Assembly: GCA_946613135.1 (NCBI GenBank)
Contig: CAMOFI010000004.1
Location: 1-40,603, forward strand
From: an uncultured Bacteroidales bacterium
Lineage (GTDB): Bacteria; Bacteroidota; Bacteroidia; Bacteroidales; P3
DNA length: 40,603 bases
Reading direction: 5' to 3'
The position numbers and the translations under genes were made by a program. This document shows, piece after piece, positions 1-9,411 of this stretch (within the stretch, counting starts at the first letter, position 1; each line of letters opens with the position of its first letter). Under the pieces are notes generated by a model. It saw only the letters and a list, made by a program, of their open reading frames with translations, was not told where the DNA came from and did no database searches.

Positions 1-52
<52 letters not shown>

Positions 53-80
53 TTCTCACTAATTCAATGTACTTTCTTTG

Positions 81-153
<73 letters not shown>

Positions 154-199
154 TTTTTTCCACTTTCAAAGACCGATATTTTTTCGTCAAAAGCGAGTG

Positions 200-230
200 C
201 AAAAGTACACACTTTTTTGAATCTGACAAA
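200..230 (-). promoter_or_regulatory. promoter of the tRNA-Gly pair
   Basis: On the minus strand, TTTG (227-230) and TACTTTTG (200-207) are separated by 19 nt, matching the Bacteroidota sigma-ABfr consensus TTTG-N19/20-TAnnTTTG. Transcription would start near 194, about 40 nt before the tRNA. The element begins 7 nt after the mutS stop codon. It is nearly superimposable on the rpmE2 and tRNA-Pro promoters in this window. Confidence 0.7.
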
Positions 231-236
231 AAAAAT

Positions 237-2876
237 TCATTTTTTCTTTACAATTTTTTTTATTTCGTTCAACTTCAACAGTGCTTCTATCGGTGTAAGT
301 GTATCAATATCAATATCCAAAATCTTATCTCTTATTTCAAGCAATGTCGGGTCGTCAAGTTGGATAAAACTTAATTGGAACCCCGATTCCGGCACATTTT
401 GGACTTCGTTTTTAACTTTTTTGCCTTTTTTTATGTCCGATATTTTTTCGCTTTTCGACTCCAGAAGTTCGAGCATGGCATTGGCTCGTTTAAGCACTTG
501 GGGTGGCATACCAGCCATTCGGGCCACATGAATACCAAAACTGTGTTCACTACCCCCCATTTCAAGTTTCCTCATAAAAATCACCTTGTTGCCAACCTCC
601 TTGACAGAAATGTGATAGTTCTGTATGCGTTCGTATCTGTCGGCCATCTCTATAAGTTCATGGTAATGGGTAGCAAACATCACCTTTGGACGTGCCTGCT
701 TGTTGTCGTGTAAAAATTCAGTAATTGCCCACGCTATTGATATACCGTCGTATGTGCTGGTACCACGCCCTATTTCGTCGAGAAGAATAAGGCTGCGGTC
801 GCTGATATTGTTAAGGATGCTCGCGGTTTCGTTCATCTCGACCATGAAAGTAGACTCGCCCGACGATATGTTGTCAGATGCGCCGACACGGGTAAATATC
901 TTGTCGACAATGCCTATCGATGCCTGTCTGGCAGGACAGTAGCTGCCAATTTGAGCCATTAGGACTATCAGGGCCGTTTGGCGTAGAAGTGCGGATTTGC
1001 CCGACATGTTAGGTCCAGTTATTATCATGATTTGCTGCTTCTCGCTGTCGAGATATACGTCGTTCGACACATACTTCTCGCCCAACGGCAACTGGGTCTC
1101 TATCACGGGGTGGCGACCTTCCTTGATGTCTATTGTCTTGCCGTCGTTCAATTTAGGACGACAGTATTCGTTGGCAAGAGCCACTGCAGCAAAGCTCTGA
1201 AGACAGTCGAGCTGGGCTATCATCTGGGCATTATATTGTATTGGCTGTATATACTCCGTAAGGGTCTGAAGCATTTGCTCATACAGCTGTGCCTCTATTG
1301 CCTGCATGCGCTCTTCGGCACCAAGTATTTTTGTCTCGTACTCTTTCAGCTCCGGAGTGATATAACGTTCTGCATTGGTGAGAGTTTGGCGCCGTATCCA
1401 TTCTGCAGGGACCTTGTCTTTGTGCGTATTGGTTACCTCAAGATAATAGCCGAAGATATTGTTGAATCCAATTTTCAGCGAAGGGATACCTGTTCGTTCA
1501 CTCTCGCGTTGCTGCAACCCGGCCAGGTAATCCTTACCGTTGCCAGCCAACGACCTTAATTCGTCGAGTTCGGCATTGACACCATCGGCTATCACATTGC
1601 CTTTATCGACTCTCACTGGAGCGTCTTCGTTGATTTCTTTATCGATTTTCTCATATATTGTGCGGCAACTGCTAAGTTGCTCTGCGTATACCGACAACGC
1701 CTTGTTGTCTAATCCGGCGCATATTTTCTTTATCGAATCGATTTCGCCAAGCGATCGTTTAAGCTGTAGGAGCTCGCGTGGATTGATACGTCCCACAGCG
1801 ACTTTCGAAATCAGGCGTTCCAAATCGCCTATACCTCGTATGTGTTGGCGAAGCTCATTGCTCATGTCGCCATTTTGCAGCAGCAAATCGACAATAGAAA
1901 GACGATGTTCTATCACCGACACATCCTTTACTGGCATCACAATCCAACGGCGCATCAGTCTTGACCCCATGGGGGTGAGCGACTGGTCGAGGATGTCTAT
2001 CAGCGTCTTGGCATTCTCATTTGGAGAATAGACGAGTTCCAAGTTTCGTATTGTGAACTTGTCCAACCATACATATTTATCCTCCTCGATACGACTAAGC
2101 TTGCATATGTGCTGCGTCCTGTCGTGCTGGGTGTCTTTAAGGTAGTATAGTGCTGCACCAGCAGCAATAATACCCTGCTCCAGTCCCTCGACGCCGAAAC
2201 CTTTGAGCGACGTGGTTCCGAATTGGGCCGTAAGCAAGTCGGTGGCAAAATCTTCCGTGAAGACCCAGTCGTCAAACGTGTTGGTGTAGTATTTCTCGGT
2301 GAATGTGTCCATAAACCTATGGAGCATCTTTCGCTGCAGAACAACCTCTGTCGGATGGAAATTCTGCATCAACTTGTCTATATAATGTATATCGCCCTGG
2401 GCAACATAGAACTCGCCAGTAGAGACATCCAAAAAACTGATCCCATGTACCTTGTCTGCCAAATGAAGACCACAGAGAAAATTGTTTTCCTTCACTTCAA
2501 GCACCATGTCATTGTACGACACCCCCGGCGTAACCAGTTCTGTGATTCCACGTTTCACCAATCCTTTAGCCGACTTGGGGTCTTCAAGCTGTTCGCAGAT
2601 AGCAACACGGTGGCCTGCTTTTACCAGGCGCGGCAGATATTGTTCCATTGCATGGTACGGGAACCCGGCCATCTCAATATAGGTGCCGGAGCCGTTCGAC
2701 TTGCGCGTCAGTGTGATGCCCAATATGCCGGCACTCTTCACCGCGTCGCTACCATACGTTTCGTAAAAATCGCCCACACGGAACAGCAGCATTGCATCCG
2801 GAAACTTTTTCTTCATTTCCAGATACTGTCGCATCAATGGGGTGTTTTTGTCTGTTTTGGATTCTTTTGCTGACAC
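237..2876 (-). CDS. mutS: DNA mismatch repair protein MutS
   Basis: An 879-aa MutS, close to the roughly 850-880 aa usual for the family, which binds mismatches and small loops as a dimer and starts methyl-independent or methyl-directed repair with MutL. The N-terminal mismatch-binding domain carries the Phe-x-Glu motif (F37-Y-E39 in GDFYETYG). The C-terminal ABC-type ATPase has Walker [10 protein letters not shown], Walker B/signature region [16 protein letters not shown] and the conserved FATHYHEL. The start [18 protein letters not shown] fits family N-termini. The stop lies just in front of the tRNA-Gly promoter with no clear terminator between them. No mutL is seen in this window. Confidence 0.98.
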   Translation of the reverse strand: MSAKESKTDKNTPLMRQYLEMKKKFPDAMLLFRVGDFYETYGSDAVKSAGILGITLTRKSNGSGTYIEMAGFPYHAMEQYLPRLVKAGHRVAICEQLEDPKSAKGLVKRGITELVTPGVSYNDMVLEVKENNFLCGLHLADKVHGISFLDVSTGEFYVAQGDIHYIDKLMQNFHPTEVVLQRKMLHRFMDTFTEKYYTNTFDDWVFTEDFATDLLTAQFGTTSLKGFGVEGLEQGIIAAGAALYYLKDTQHDRTQHICKLSRIEEDKYVWLDKFTIRNLELVYSPNENAKTLIDILDQSLTPMGSRLMRRWIVMPVKDVSVIEHRLSIVDLLLQNGDMSNELRQHIRGIGDLERLISKVAVGRINPRELLQLKRSLGEIDSIKKICAGLDNKALSVYAEQLSSCRTIYEKIDKEINEDAPVRVDKGNVIADGVNAELDELRSLAGNGKDYLAGLQQRESERTGIPSLKIGFNNIFGYYLEVTNTHKDKVPAEWIRRQTLTNAERYITPELKEYETKILGAEERMQAIEAQLYEQMLQTLTEYIQPIQYNAQMIAQLDCLQSFAAVALANEYCRPKLNDGKTIDIKEGRHPVIETQLPLGEKYVSNDVYLDSEKQQIMIITGPNMSGKSALLRQTALIVLMAQIGSYCPARQASIGIVDKIFTRVGASDNISSGESTFMVEMNETASILNNISDRSLILLDEIGRGTSTYDGISIAWAITEFLHDNKQARPKVMFATHYHELIEMADRYERIQNYHISVKEVGNKVIFMRKLEMGGSEHSFGIHVARMAGMPPQVLKRANAMLELLESKSEKISDIKKGKKVKNEVQNVPESGFQLSFIQLDDPTLLEIRDKILDIDIDTLTPIEALLKLNEIKKIVKKK

Positions 2877-2941
2877 CTGACTTTTATTTTTAGAATTTTA
2901 AAACGTTAACTGTGAATATTTTACCATACAAATACAAAATG

Positions 2942-2949
2942 CAAAATTA
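2942..2949 (-). promoter_or_regulatory. possible -7 element for mutS
   Basis: TAATTTTG on the minus strand fits TAnnTTTG and sits 66 nt before the mutS start. No TTTG was found at the right spacing upstream, so this is a weak call. Confidence 0.3.
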
Positions 2950-2980
2950 CACACTTTATCAATTATATATATCAGGGCAA

Positions 2981-3015
2981 ACAAAAATTGATTGCACAAA
3001 AATGTACAATCAATT
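2981..3015 (-). terminator. rho-independent terminator of the zinc peptidase gene
   Basis: Read on the minus strand, AATTGATTG-x-ACA pairs with TGT-x-CAATCAATT (one mismatch, 4-nt loop) and is followed directly by TTTGTTTG. It lies about 90 nt after the peptidase stop. The stem is AT-rich, so its strength is uncertain. Confidence 0.55.
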
Positions 3016-3107
3016 ATAAGACAAGCGTTTTCTTGTTAGTAACTCACATCGGACAATCAGGTTGTGTCCTTCGATGAGCTACAGCTTACAAATAGTCTCC
3101 TCACATC

Positions 3108-3794
3108 TCAATCGCGATTGCCAAGATAAATCATCAGATAATACAGCAGTGTAGCCAGTGACGTGAGGGCAGCAACAACATAGGTATATGCTGCTGAACG
3201 CAGAGCACTCTCAGCATAAGGATGCGTGTCGGGACTGGTGATATTGTGCGTGTTGAGCCACACCAATGCGCGACGCGAAGCGTTGATTTCGACAGGCAGA
3301 GTAATAAACGAAAACAATGTAGTGACAGCAAAAAGAATAATGCCTGCAAGCAACAAAGAAGGAAACTTTTGGACCATCAAAATGCCAATAAAAAGAATCC
3401 ATGGAGTGAATTTGTTGGAAACATTCACAGCAGGCACCAGCTTGGAGCGCAACCCTAACCAATAGTAGGCAGTGGCATGCTGCACGGCGTGGCCACATTC
3501 ATGCGCAGCGACAGCAGCGGCTGCAACGCTCGTACCATGATACACAGCATGACTAAGGTTAAGAGTCTTGTTGACAGGATTATAATGATCGGTAAGGGTT
3601 CCATTCACCTCTTGAACTGTCACATCGCGTATGTCGTTGTCGCGCAACATCTGCTCGGCAACTTCGCGACCTGTCATATTGTAGTTCATTGCAATCTTTG
3701 AATACTTTTTGAATTTTGCCTCGACACTCTTGCTGGCCACAAGGCTCAAAATGAAAAGGATTCCAAAAATAATCCAAATAATCGGTATGTTCAT
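3108..3794 (-). CDS. YugP-like membrane zinc metallopeptidase
   Basis: A 228-aa protein of the Zn_peptidase_2/YugP family (neutral zinc metallopeptidase). The zinc-binding HExxH motif is H98-ECG-H102 in AAHECGHAVQH. Residues 1-20 form a hydrophobic N-terminal anchor, and further hydrophobic segments at roughly 115-165 and 205-222 indicate an integral membrane enzyme. The conserved SRRALVWL stretch near residue 173 is typical of the family. The physiological substrate of YugP proteins is not established to my knowledge. It appears to be monocistronic, with its own terminator downstream. Confidence 0.9.
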   Translation of the reverse strand: MNIPIIWIIFGILFILSLVASKSVEAKFKKYSKIAMNYNMTGREVAEQMLRDNDIRDVTVQEVNGTLTDHYNPVNKTLNLSHAVYHGTSVAAAAVAAHECGHAVQHATAYYWLGLRSKLVPAVNVSNKFTPWILFIGILMVQKFPSLLLAGIILFAVTTLFSFITLPVEINASRRALVWLNTHNITSPDTHPYAESALRSAAYTYVVAALTSLATLLYYLMIYLGNRD

Positions 3795-3955
3795 GTCTAT
3801 TTTTTTGTTTTACTTTACCAAGTAAAGCTGAAATCTGGAATAATTAAAAATTTAATCAGGAAACGCCAAACATAAGAATAAATTGTATGCATTAACTTTT
3901 TTTAGAAGTAGCAACCAATTATAAAGGATAGAACATCCATATCCGAATATATTTG

Positions 3956-3963
3956 TATCTTTG
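3956..3963 (+). promoter_or_regulatory. -7 element of the btuB-btuG promoter
   Basis: TATCTTTG matches the Bacteroidota TAnnTTTG element. Transcription from it would begin at about 3969, exactly where the first helix of the cobalamin riboswitch starts, which supports the assignment. A matching TTTG is not obvious at the usual upstream distance. Confidence 0.5.
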
Positions 3964-3968
3964 CAGCC

Positions 3969-4177
3969 GGTTTGGTCATCGAAAAACGAGTGCAGACACG
4001 CTTTTACGCACTGGACTCCAACAAAGTAGATGTCAAAAGGGAACAATGTGAAATTCATTGACAGTCCCGCTGCTGTAAGTTCAGAACATGGCAGTCCTCC
4101 AAAAAGCCACTGTGTGCCGACACAGGCACATGGGAAGGTTAGGATTGCTCGAACAAAGTCAGAAGACCTGCCATACC
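3969..4177 (+). promoter_or_regulatory. cobalamin (AdoCbl/B12) riboswitch
   Basis: The family landmarks appear in order: GGGAACAATGTGAAATTC followed by GTCCCGCTGCTGTAAG, then GCCACTG...TGGGAAGG, then the B12 box AGTCAGAAGACCTGCC (4157-4172). The closing P1 helix can be drawn as GGTTTGGT (3969-3976) with GCCATACC (4170-4177), one mismatch. About 39 nt separate it from the start codon, with no poly-T terminator, so control of translation initiation is the simpler inference. B12 binding should repress the downstream TonB receptor. Confidence 0.95.
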
Positions 4178-4216
4178 ACAAAAACAATTAAAGCTCTCGA
4201 GGAAAGGGCATTAATT

Positions 4217-6268
4217 ATGAAAACAAAAAAAACTGACAGATACATATTACATCTCCTTGTCGCCTGCTTATTGTGGGTGGCTTTTGTCGTACCAGCTTCT
4301 GCACAAGACACCAATGCCACCGACAAAAGCAAAAAACTGGAAACTATAGTTGTAAAAAGCAACAAGAAACCTTCAGCAACATTATCTCAAGCGCCCGTCC
4401 AGATTGTCGACATCGAGAAAATGGAGAATTCCGGTGCTTTGCTCCTAAGCGACGCACTGAAACAAATGGCCGGAGTGACACTGCGCGACTATGGCGGAAT
4501 TGGAGGCATGAAAACAGTCTCGGCACGTGGACTCGGCAGCCAATTCAGCACTTTAACCATTGACGGAGTGGCTGTTAACGACTGTCAAAACGGCCAGGTT
4601 GATCTGGGTCGCTACATGATAGGCAACAGCTCTTTCATAAGCCTCAGCAACGGCCAGCCCGACGACATGCTACTATCGGCACGCGCCACCGCCGCAGGCA
4701 GCGTCATCAACATGCAGACTTCCGAGCCTGTCTTCATGCCTGGAGAACACACACATACCGGAATCAGTCTTGAGACAGGAAGTTTTGGACTCTTATCCAC
4801 CGCCCTTTCGCTTCAACAACGCATCGGACGCAAGCTTTCAATATCTGCTTGGGGCAACTGGCTGAAAAGCAACGGCGACTACCCCTTCACTCTGTACTAC
4901 ACCCCATCGCACGACGGCGATTACTCCATCGAACGACGTGAGCACTCCTCCATGTGGATGGTCACTGGTGACATGAATCTTTTTTACCACATATCTTCCA
5001 ACAGGTCGCTTTCCTCCAAGATTCATTATGTTCAGGGCTACCACGACCTGCCTGGCCCCGTGGTGTTCTACGCCACGCGCGGCTCCGAAGACACACGTGA
5101 AAAACTATTCTTCGCACAAGCCAAATACAACTCGTTCATAAAACAAGCAAGTTTTCAGCTGATTGGGAAATATCAGCATACCGAAGATTTATATGAGGAC
5201 TTCTCCGCCCCTACCATAAGTCGCTACCTCAAGAACGAATATAGCCAAAACGAAGGATATCTCTCCGGCACTGTGGTTTGGAAACCTTATATAAAAATAA
5301 ATGCAAGTCTCGCCAGCGACCTATCACTCAACAATCTGCACAGCAACCTGAAGAAAAACAGCAACGTTGAACGTTTCTCATCACTCACAACGCTTGCATT
5401 GCAATACAAAACCAAGCGTTTCAGCTTCAAAAGCAACGCATTGTTCACTTTCGTCAACGAGAATGCCTGCGACAATCCATCCCCCACTACCTACAGACGG
5501 CTATCGCCCTACGTAGGCGCTTCCGTTCAACCCATAGCCTCGAGCAACATACGCATCCGCTTCTTCTTCAAAGACATATACCGAATCCCCAATTTCAGCG
5601 AACTGTACTATTTTGTTATGCCGCTCGACTCTCTCAGACCCGAACGGGCTTCGCAATACAATGTCGGAATAACTGTTCCGACCCAGATGCGCTACAACAG
5701 CGATTCCACAAGATGGCATGTGTGGAGCATGACCTTAGACGCCTACCGCAACAGCATCAAAGACAAGATTATCGCCGTTCCGAAACAGAACATGTTTCTT
5801 TGGTCGACAATGAACCTTGGCATTGTTGACATAACCGGTTTGGACCTAAAAGGGACCTTCGACTGGAATTGGCAGAAAGTCTCACTGAATGCAACTCTCA
5901 CATACAGCTATCAGAAAGCCGTCGACCATACAAATCCTGAAGTCACTAAGATTTACAATAACCAAATCCCCTACACACCGCGTCACAGCGGAGGCATGAC
6001 TCTCTACCTCAAAACTCGTTGGTTTAATTTCGGATACAACTGCATGCTCGTCGGCAAACGGTATTACAGACAACAAAACAACGACGATTCACTGCTTCCA
6101 CCCTACGCCGACCATGGAATCTCTATCGACCGCTCCTTTGAACTGCCCATCGGCGACCTGCGAATTCAATTCCAAATACTTAACATCCTCGACAAGCAAT
6201 ACGAAGTTGTACGCTCTTACCCGATGATGGGACGCAATTTCAGACTGAAAGCCAGCTATTCATTTTGA
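4217..6268 (+). CDS. btuB: BtuB-type TonB-dependent cobalamin receptor
   Basis: A 683-aa outer-membrane TonB-dependent transporter, placed directly behind a B12 riboswitch, so its substrate is almost certainly a corrinoid. The ORF track starts at 4088 inside the riboswitch; the ATG at 4217 gives a proper signal peptide (MKTKKTDRYILHLLVACLLW...ASAQ). Next come a TonB-box-like ETIVVKS, a plug domain with GGMKTVSARGLGSQFSTLTI and DGVAVND, and a long beta-barrel ending in an aromatic residue (KASYSF). It has no N-terminal CarboxypepD_reg domain, so it is BtuB-like rather than SusC-like. It is followed 43 nt later by a BtuG-like lipoprotein. Confidence 0.93.
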   Translation: MKTKKTDRYILHLLVACLLWVAFVVPASAQDTNATDKSKKLETIVVKSNKKPSATLSQAPVQIVDIEKMENSGALLLSDALKQMAGVTLRDYGGIGGMKTVSARGLGSQFSTLTIDGVAVNDCQNGQVDLGRYMIGNSSFISLSNGQPDDMLLSARATAAGSVINMQTSEPVFMPGEHTHTGISLETGSFGLLSTALSLQQRIGRKLSISAWGNWLKSNGDYPFTLYYTPSHDGDYSIERREHSSMWMVTGDMNLFYHISSNRSLSSKIHYVQGYHDLPGPVVFYATRGSEDTREKLFFAQAKYNSFIKQASFQLIGKYQHTEDLYEDFSAPTISRYLKNEYSQNEGYLSGTVVWKPYIKINASLASDLSLNNLHSNLKKNSNVERFSSLTTLALQYKTKRFSFKSNALFTFVNENACDNPSPTTYRRLSPYVGASVQPIASSNIRIRFFFKDIYRIPNFSELYYFVMPLDSLRPERASQYNVGITVPTQMRYNSDSTRWHVWSMTLDAYRNSIKDKIIAVPKQNMFLWSTMNLGIVDITGLDLKGTFDWNWQKVSLNATLTYSYQKAVDHTNPEVTKIYNNQIPYTPRHSGGMTLYLKTRWFNFGYNCMLVGKRYYRQQNNDDSLLPPYADHGISIDRSFELPIGDLRIQFQILNILDKQYEVVRSYPMMGRNFRLKASYSF

Positions 6269-6311
6269 TACAACCGTAAAACTCATTTAATAATCAACAA
6301 CATAAACAACC

Positions 6312-7382
6312 ATGAAGAAATTATTTAGAACACTCGTTGCAGTTGTGACAATATGCACAACAATGGTTTTCTCATCATGTAAAAAAGAACCGGAAAACCA
6401 ACAGCCTACACCCATTAATGTCAGCGTCGAGACTCCAAGATCTATCGCTCAGGTAGATGGAAACCTCTACATCACATGCTACTATCCTCAATCTGTCATC
6501 CGTTTCGACATGGCACAACAAGCTGTCACTGGTATCTGCAACCTCGGCAACTTCCATCCTGAAGGAATCGCTGCCGTTGGCAACAAACTCTACATTGCCA
6601 GCAGCAACATATCGGACGAAAGCTTCAACTACCACTACGACAACAAACTCTACATTGTTGACATCGAATCGTTCAAGATTGTCGACAGCGTAACGGTGGG
6701 CATCAATCCAAGCAAAGTAAAGAAACTTGACAACAACCACATCGTATTCAATACCCTTGGTGATTACGCAACCGATTTTGGCGGTCTTTGGGTAATGAAC
6801 ACCAACAGCAAGGAAATCACTGCAGTAAGCACCAACCTGTACAATTTCGATGTATACAGTGGCGACATTTATGGCTACACAAGCCCTTATGGCACTCTGG
6901 GTTTCTACAAAATTAACGGCAGCTCTCTAGAAGCCACCGAATTAGGCATACAATGGAATGCCACCGACAATCCTTACGGCATCAATGTCAACCCCAACAA
7001 CGGCAATATCATAGTCCTCTCCGACGGCAACTACACAGCCTCGGGCGACTGCTACGTCTACTCCAACAACGGCGATGTCCGCATGAATGCTGTCCAGCTC
7101 GGCAACCTGCCTTCTAAGGCTGTAGCCGTTAGCGGAGACGATATTATCGTATTGAACGAGGGCAGCTGGGGCGGCAACAATGCCGGTGTAAGTCGCGTGA
7201 ATGCTTCCACCGCTACAGCTTCCGTCAACTATTTCGAAGATGCCAACGGTCGCGGACTTGGCGACGTCGCACAAGACATGATTATCGTGAACGGAAAGGC
7301 CTACATTACCGTTTCTTTCAGCAACAGCATTGAAGTCATGGATATAGCTACCGGCAAATCAACCAGGATATCGACCAAATAA
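6312..7382 (+). CDS. btuG: BtuG-like surface lipoprotein, YncE/DUF5074-type beta-propeller
   Basis: A 356-aa lipoprotein: signal peptide, lipobox SSC at about residue 23, then an acidic stretch (KKEPENQQ). The rest consists of repeated propeller blades with motifs such as NLYITCYYPQSVIRFD, NKLYIVDIESFKIVDS and KAYITVSFSNSIEVMD, as in YncE/DUF5074 proteins. In Bacteroides, BtuG is a surface beta-propeller that binds B12 very tightly and caps BtuB. The operon with a riboswitch-controlled btuB is the main reason for choosing this name over a generic YncE-like lipoprotein. No btuCDF genes follow. Confidence 0.8.
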   Translation: MKKLFRTLVAVVTICTTMVFSSCKKEPENQQPTPINVSVETPRSIAQVDGNLYITCYYPQSVIRFDMAQQAVTGICNLGNFHPEGIAAVGNKLYIASSNISDESFNYHYDNKLYIVDIESFKIVDSVTVGINPSKVKKLDNNHIVFNTLGDYATDFGGLWVMNTNSKEITAVSTNLYNFDVYSGDIYGYTSPYGTLGFYKINGSSLEATELGIQWNATDNPYGINVNPNNGNIIVLSDGNYTASGDCYVYSNNGDVRMNAVQLGNLPSKAVAVSGDDIIVLNEGSWGGNNAGVSRVNASTATASVNYFEDANGRGLGDVAQDMIIVNGKAYITVSFSNSIEVMDIATGKSTRISTK

Positions 7383-7466
7383 AAAACAACTCACCGACTC
7401 CTTTCTTCTCCGTCAATCAGTCGGACAACACAACCAAGGATTCACTCATTATCTGTATATATTTGG

Positions 7467-7499
7467 AATGGCCGTCAATAAAGACGGCCATTTATTTTT
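7467..7499 (+). terminator. rho-independent terminator of the btuB-btuG operon
   Basis: AATGGCCGTC and GACGGCCATT form a perfect 10-bp stem with loop AATAAA, followed by TATTTTT. It ends the plus-strand operon before the convergent PHP gene. Confidence 0.85.
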
Positions 7500-7558
7500 C
7501 TGAAGAGCTATAAAAACAGAATATCACACCACCATTTCTGCACAATCTGCCTGAATTA

Positions 7559-8338
7559 TCAAATAATCTTTGGCAATTTGTGTTCGCGGAAATAGTCGGT
7601 GTCTATGCAACGTCCGTCCTCGCCAGCAAGGGCTTTGCGGAACTCGTCGAAGGTTCTGTGAGCCATGTATATAACATTGTACACATCACCTACGTTGTCT
7701 ATAAAATGCGCATCACTGTCGGTTATGAAGTTAAACCGTTTGAGGTAAGCAAATTTCTTTAGGATCTCGCTCTTCGATGTCCTGAAATTGATTTCAAGGC
7801 CATCGGCACGCAAGTCGGGAGGAACAAAACCCAGCTGGCTCATGAGCGACGTGGTTCCTTTGTTGATATGTGCCGGCACAAAGAGGCCACCTATTCGATG
7901 CACCTCATCATATATCCCGTCAATGTCTACATCTATCGCATTGAGAAGGTGATATTCCTCTTCGCCTACTATCTCCTCATTTTCGTCGACTATGAGCTGA
8001 TATCCGAACCTGTCTTCATCGTTTGGTATAGGCGGGAGATGTGCGTCCAAAAATTCCTGAAATGCATCAAGTTGCTCGTCATTAGCAAAATAGCAAAGGC
8101 AGTGTGTCTCCTCTTGCGAGGTTACCTCCACTCCTCCAAGCACAAACAGACCATTCTCTCGACCTATCTTCTGAGTCACCTTTACCTGGCGCGTGGTATT
8201 GTGGTCCGAGATTGCAATCATATCCAGTCCCCTTGCCAACGCACGCCTTACAATGGCCGTAGGGCTCATCTCGAGGTCGCCGCACGGAGAAAGAACAGTA
8301 TGGATATGCAGATCTGCTTTATATGGATAAAGTTCCAT
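7559..8338 (-). CDS. PHP-domain metal-dependent phosphoesterase
   Basis: A protein of about 259 aa with the polymerase-and-histidinol-phosphatase (PHP) fold. Metal ligand motifs are DLHIHT (residues 9-14), SDHN, GGVEVTSQEETH, VPAHINK and TDSDAH. PHP enzymes of this size act on phosphoesters, but the substrate here cannot be read from the sequence. The ORF track extends to a GTG at 8398; I prefer the ATG at 8338 because family members begin shortly before the DLHIHT motif and because the extra 20 residues come from a GC-rich repeated stretch (GCCGGCAAGCCGGCAAG). It follows a DRTGG-domain gene, an association common in Bacteroidota and anaerobes. Confidence 0.88.
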   Translation of the reverse strand: MELYPYKADLHIHTVLSPCGDLEMSPTAIVRRALARGLDMIAISDHNTTRQVKVTQKIGRENGLFVLGGVEVTSQEETHCLCYFANDEQLDAFQEFLDAHLPPIPNDEDRFGYQLIVDENEEIVGEEEYHLLNAIDVDIDGIYDEVHRIGGLFVPAHINKGTTSLMSQLGFVPPDLRADGLEINFRTSKSEILKKFAYLKRFNFITDSDAHFIDNVGDVYNVIYMAHRTFDEFRKALAGEDGRCIDTDYFREHKLPKII

Positions 8339-8462
8339 TTCAAGAGTCTTTTTCTCGCCTTGACAAAGTGAGCTTGCCGGCTTGCCGGCTTCGAGCACTT
8401 CCGAACATGTTTAATGCAGCGGGAAAGCTCGCTTTGGTCATTTGGCTTGACGAAAACATTCG

Positions 8463-8798
8463 TCAGGCATTCAGCATCTGGTAGATTTTACCTGCTGTCT
8501 CGAACGTTTCAGCTTCAGTACTCAAAAATGGTATACCTTCCTCGTTGCTCTGCTCGAGGGTGTCCTCGCTGGCAGTTAGGCCTTTTACCAATATGACGGC
8601 TGCCAGTTCTTTGAGCGATGCAATTGCCATCACGTTCTTATGAGTCTGAAGGGTAATCCATATGTTTCCCATTTCGGCATTTCCCATAACATCACTCAAA
8701 AGATCCGACACATAGCATCCCTCTACTTCTTTATCAAGACCCTGGGCTCCGGAAAGCACTTTAAGGTTTAATGCATCAACAATCTCTCTTACTTTCAT
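8463..8798 (-). CDS. DRTGG-domain protein
   Basis: A small 111-aa protein that fits a stand-alone DRTGG domain (the domain also found between the halves of some phosphotransacetylases and with CBS domains). Visible features are MKVREIVDALNLKVLSG, a GCYVSDLLSDVMGNA segment and the hydrophobic core ASLKELAAVILVKG. Such proteins often sit beside PHP proteins and [FeFe]-hydrogenase-type genes; here only the PHP gene follows, 124 nt downstream of the DRTGG stop if the ATG start is right. The function is probably ligand sensing or regulation, but this is not established. Confidence 0.78.
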   Translation of the reverse strand: MKVREIVDALNLKVLSGAQGLDKEVEGCYVSDLLSDVMGNAEMGNIWITLQTHKNVMAIASLKELAAVILVKGLTASEDTLEQSNEEGIPFLSTEAETFETAGKIYQMLNA

Positions 8799-8851
8799 AT
8801 TACTCTATATTTAAGATTATTAAACAAATATTGATTTCTTTATTGGATTTA

Positions 8852-8859
8852 CAAAGATA
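8852..8859 (-). promoter_or_regulatory. -7 element for the DRTGG-PHP pair
   Basis: TATCTTTG on the minus strand matches TAnnTTTG exactly and would start a transcript of about 48 nt leader. No clear TTTG partner was found upstream. Confidence 0.45.
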
Positions 8860-8937
8860 CAAAAAAAGTGTAATGTAGTTTGTGTTTTTTTTATTTTTCT
8901 CACTTTACAATACATCAGTCTCTGCCTCTCTGCACTG

Positions 8938-9411
8938 CTACTCATTATGGTATGGCTCGTGATGAAGGATGGTAAATGCCCTATATAGCTGTTCGACAAA
9001 AAAGAGGCGTACCATCTGGTGGTTGAATGTCATCATCGACAACGAGACTTTGTCATTGGCAGCAGAATACACTTTCGGCGAGAAACCGAATGCGCCTCCT
9101 ATCACAAAAACCATGTTTCGTACTGAGGCATTCATCTGTTTTTGAAGATACTGCGAAAAACCTACCGAAGTGTATTGGGCCCCATGTTCGTCGAGCAGGA
9201 CAACCCTGTCCGATTTGTCTATGTGCTTCAATATCAGCACAGCTTCGCGCTCCCTGATTTCGTCAGGCGAAGCTCCTTTTTGGTCTTTCAACGAAGGAAT
9301 AACAACTATCTCAAAATTAATATAGTGTGTTATGCGCCTGACATAAAGCTGAATACCTTCCTGCAGATATTTCTCGTCGGTTTTGCCGACTACAATTAGT
9401 TTTATGTTCAT
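8938..9411 (-). CDS. rlmH: 23S rRNA (pseudouridine1915-N3)-methyltransferase RlmH
   Basis: A 157-aa SPOUT-class methyltransferase that methylates pseudouridine 1915 in helix 69 of 23S rRNA on the assembled 70S ribosome. The start is MNIKLIVVGKTDEKYL at 9411, not the track's 9540. The SAM-binding knot shows as VFVIGGAFGFSP, and the C-terminus has LSMMTFNHQMVRLFFVEQL and the conserved HHEPYH. The upstream methyltransferase stop and this ATG share one base (TGATG), so the two are probably translationally coupled. Confidence 0.96.
   Translation of the reverse strand: MNIKLIVVGKTDEKYLQEGIQLYVRRITHYINFEIVVIPSLKDQKGASPDEIREREAVLILKHIDKSDRVVLLDEHGAQYTSVGFSQYLQKQMNASVRNMVFVIGGAFGFSPKVYSAANDKVSLSMMTFNHQMVRLFFVEQLYRAFTILHHEPYHNE

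Noticed and set aside
2223-2873. 216-aa plus-strand ORF opposite mutS
   Set aside because: Antisense shadow of mutS, with no domain, leader or promoter.
4088-4216. N-terminal extension of the btuB ORF
   Set aside because: It runs through the 3' half of the cobalamin riboswitch; the signal peptide begins at 4217.
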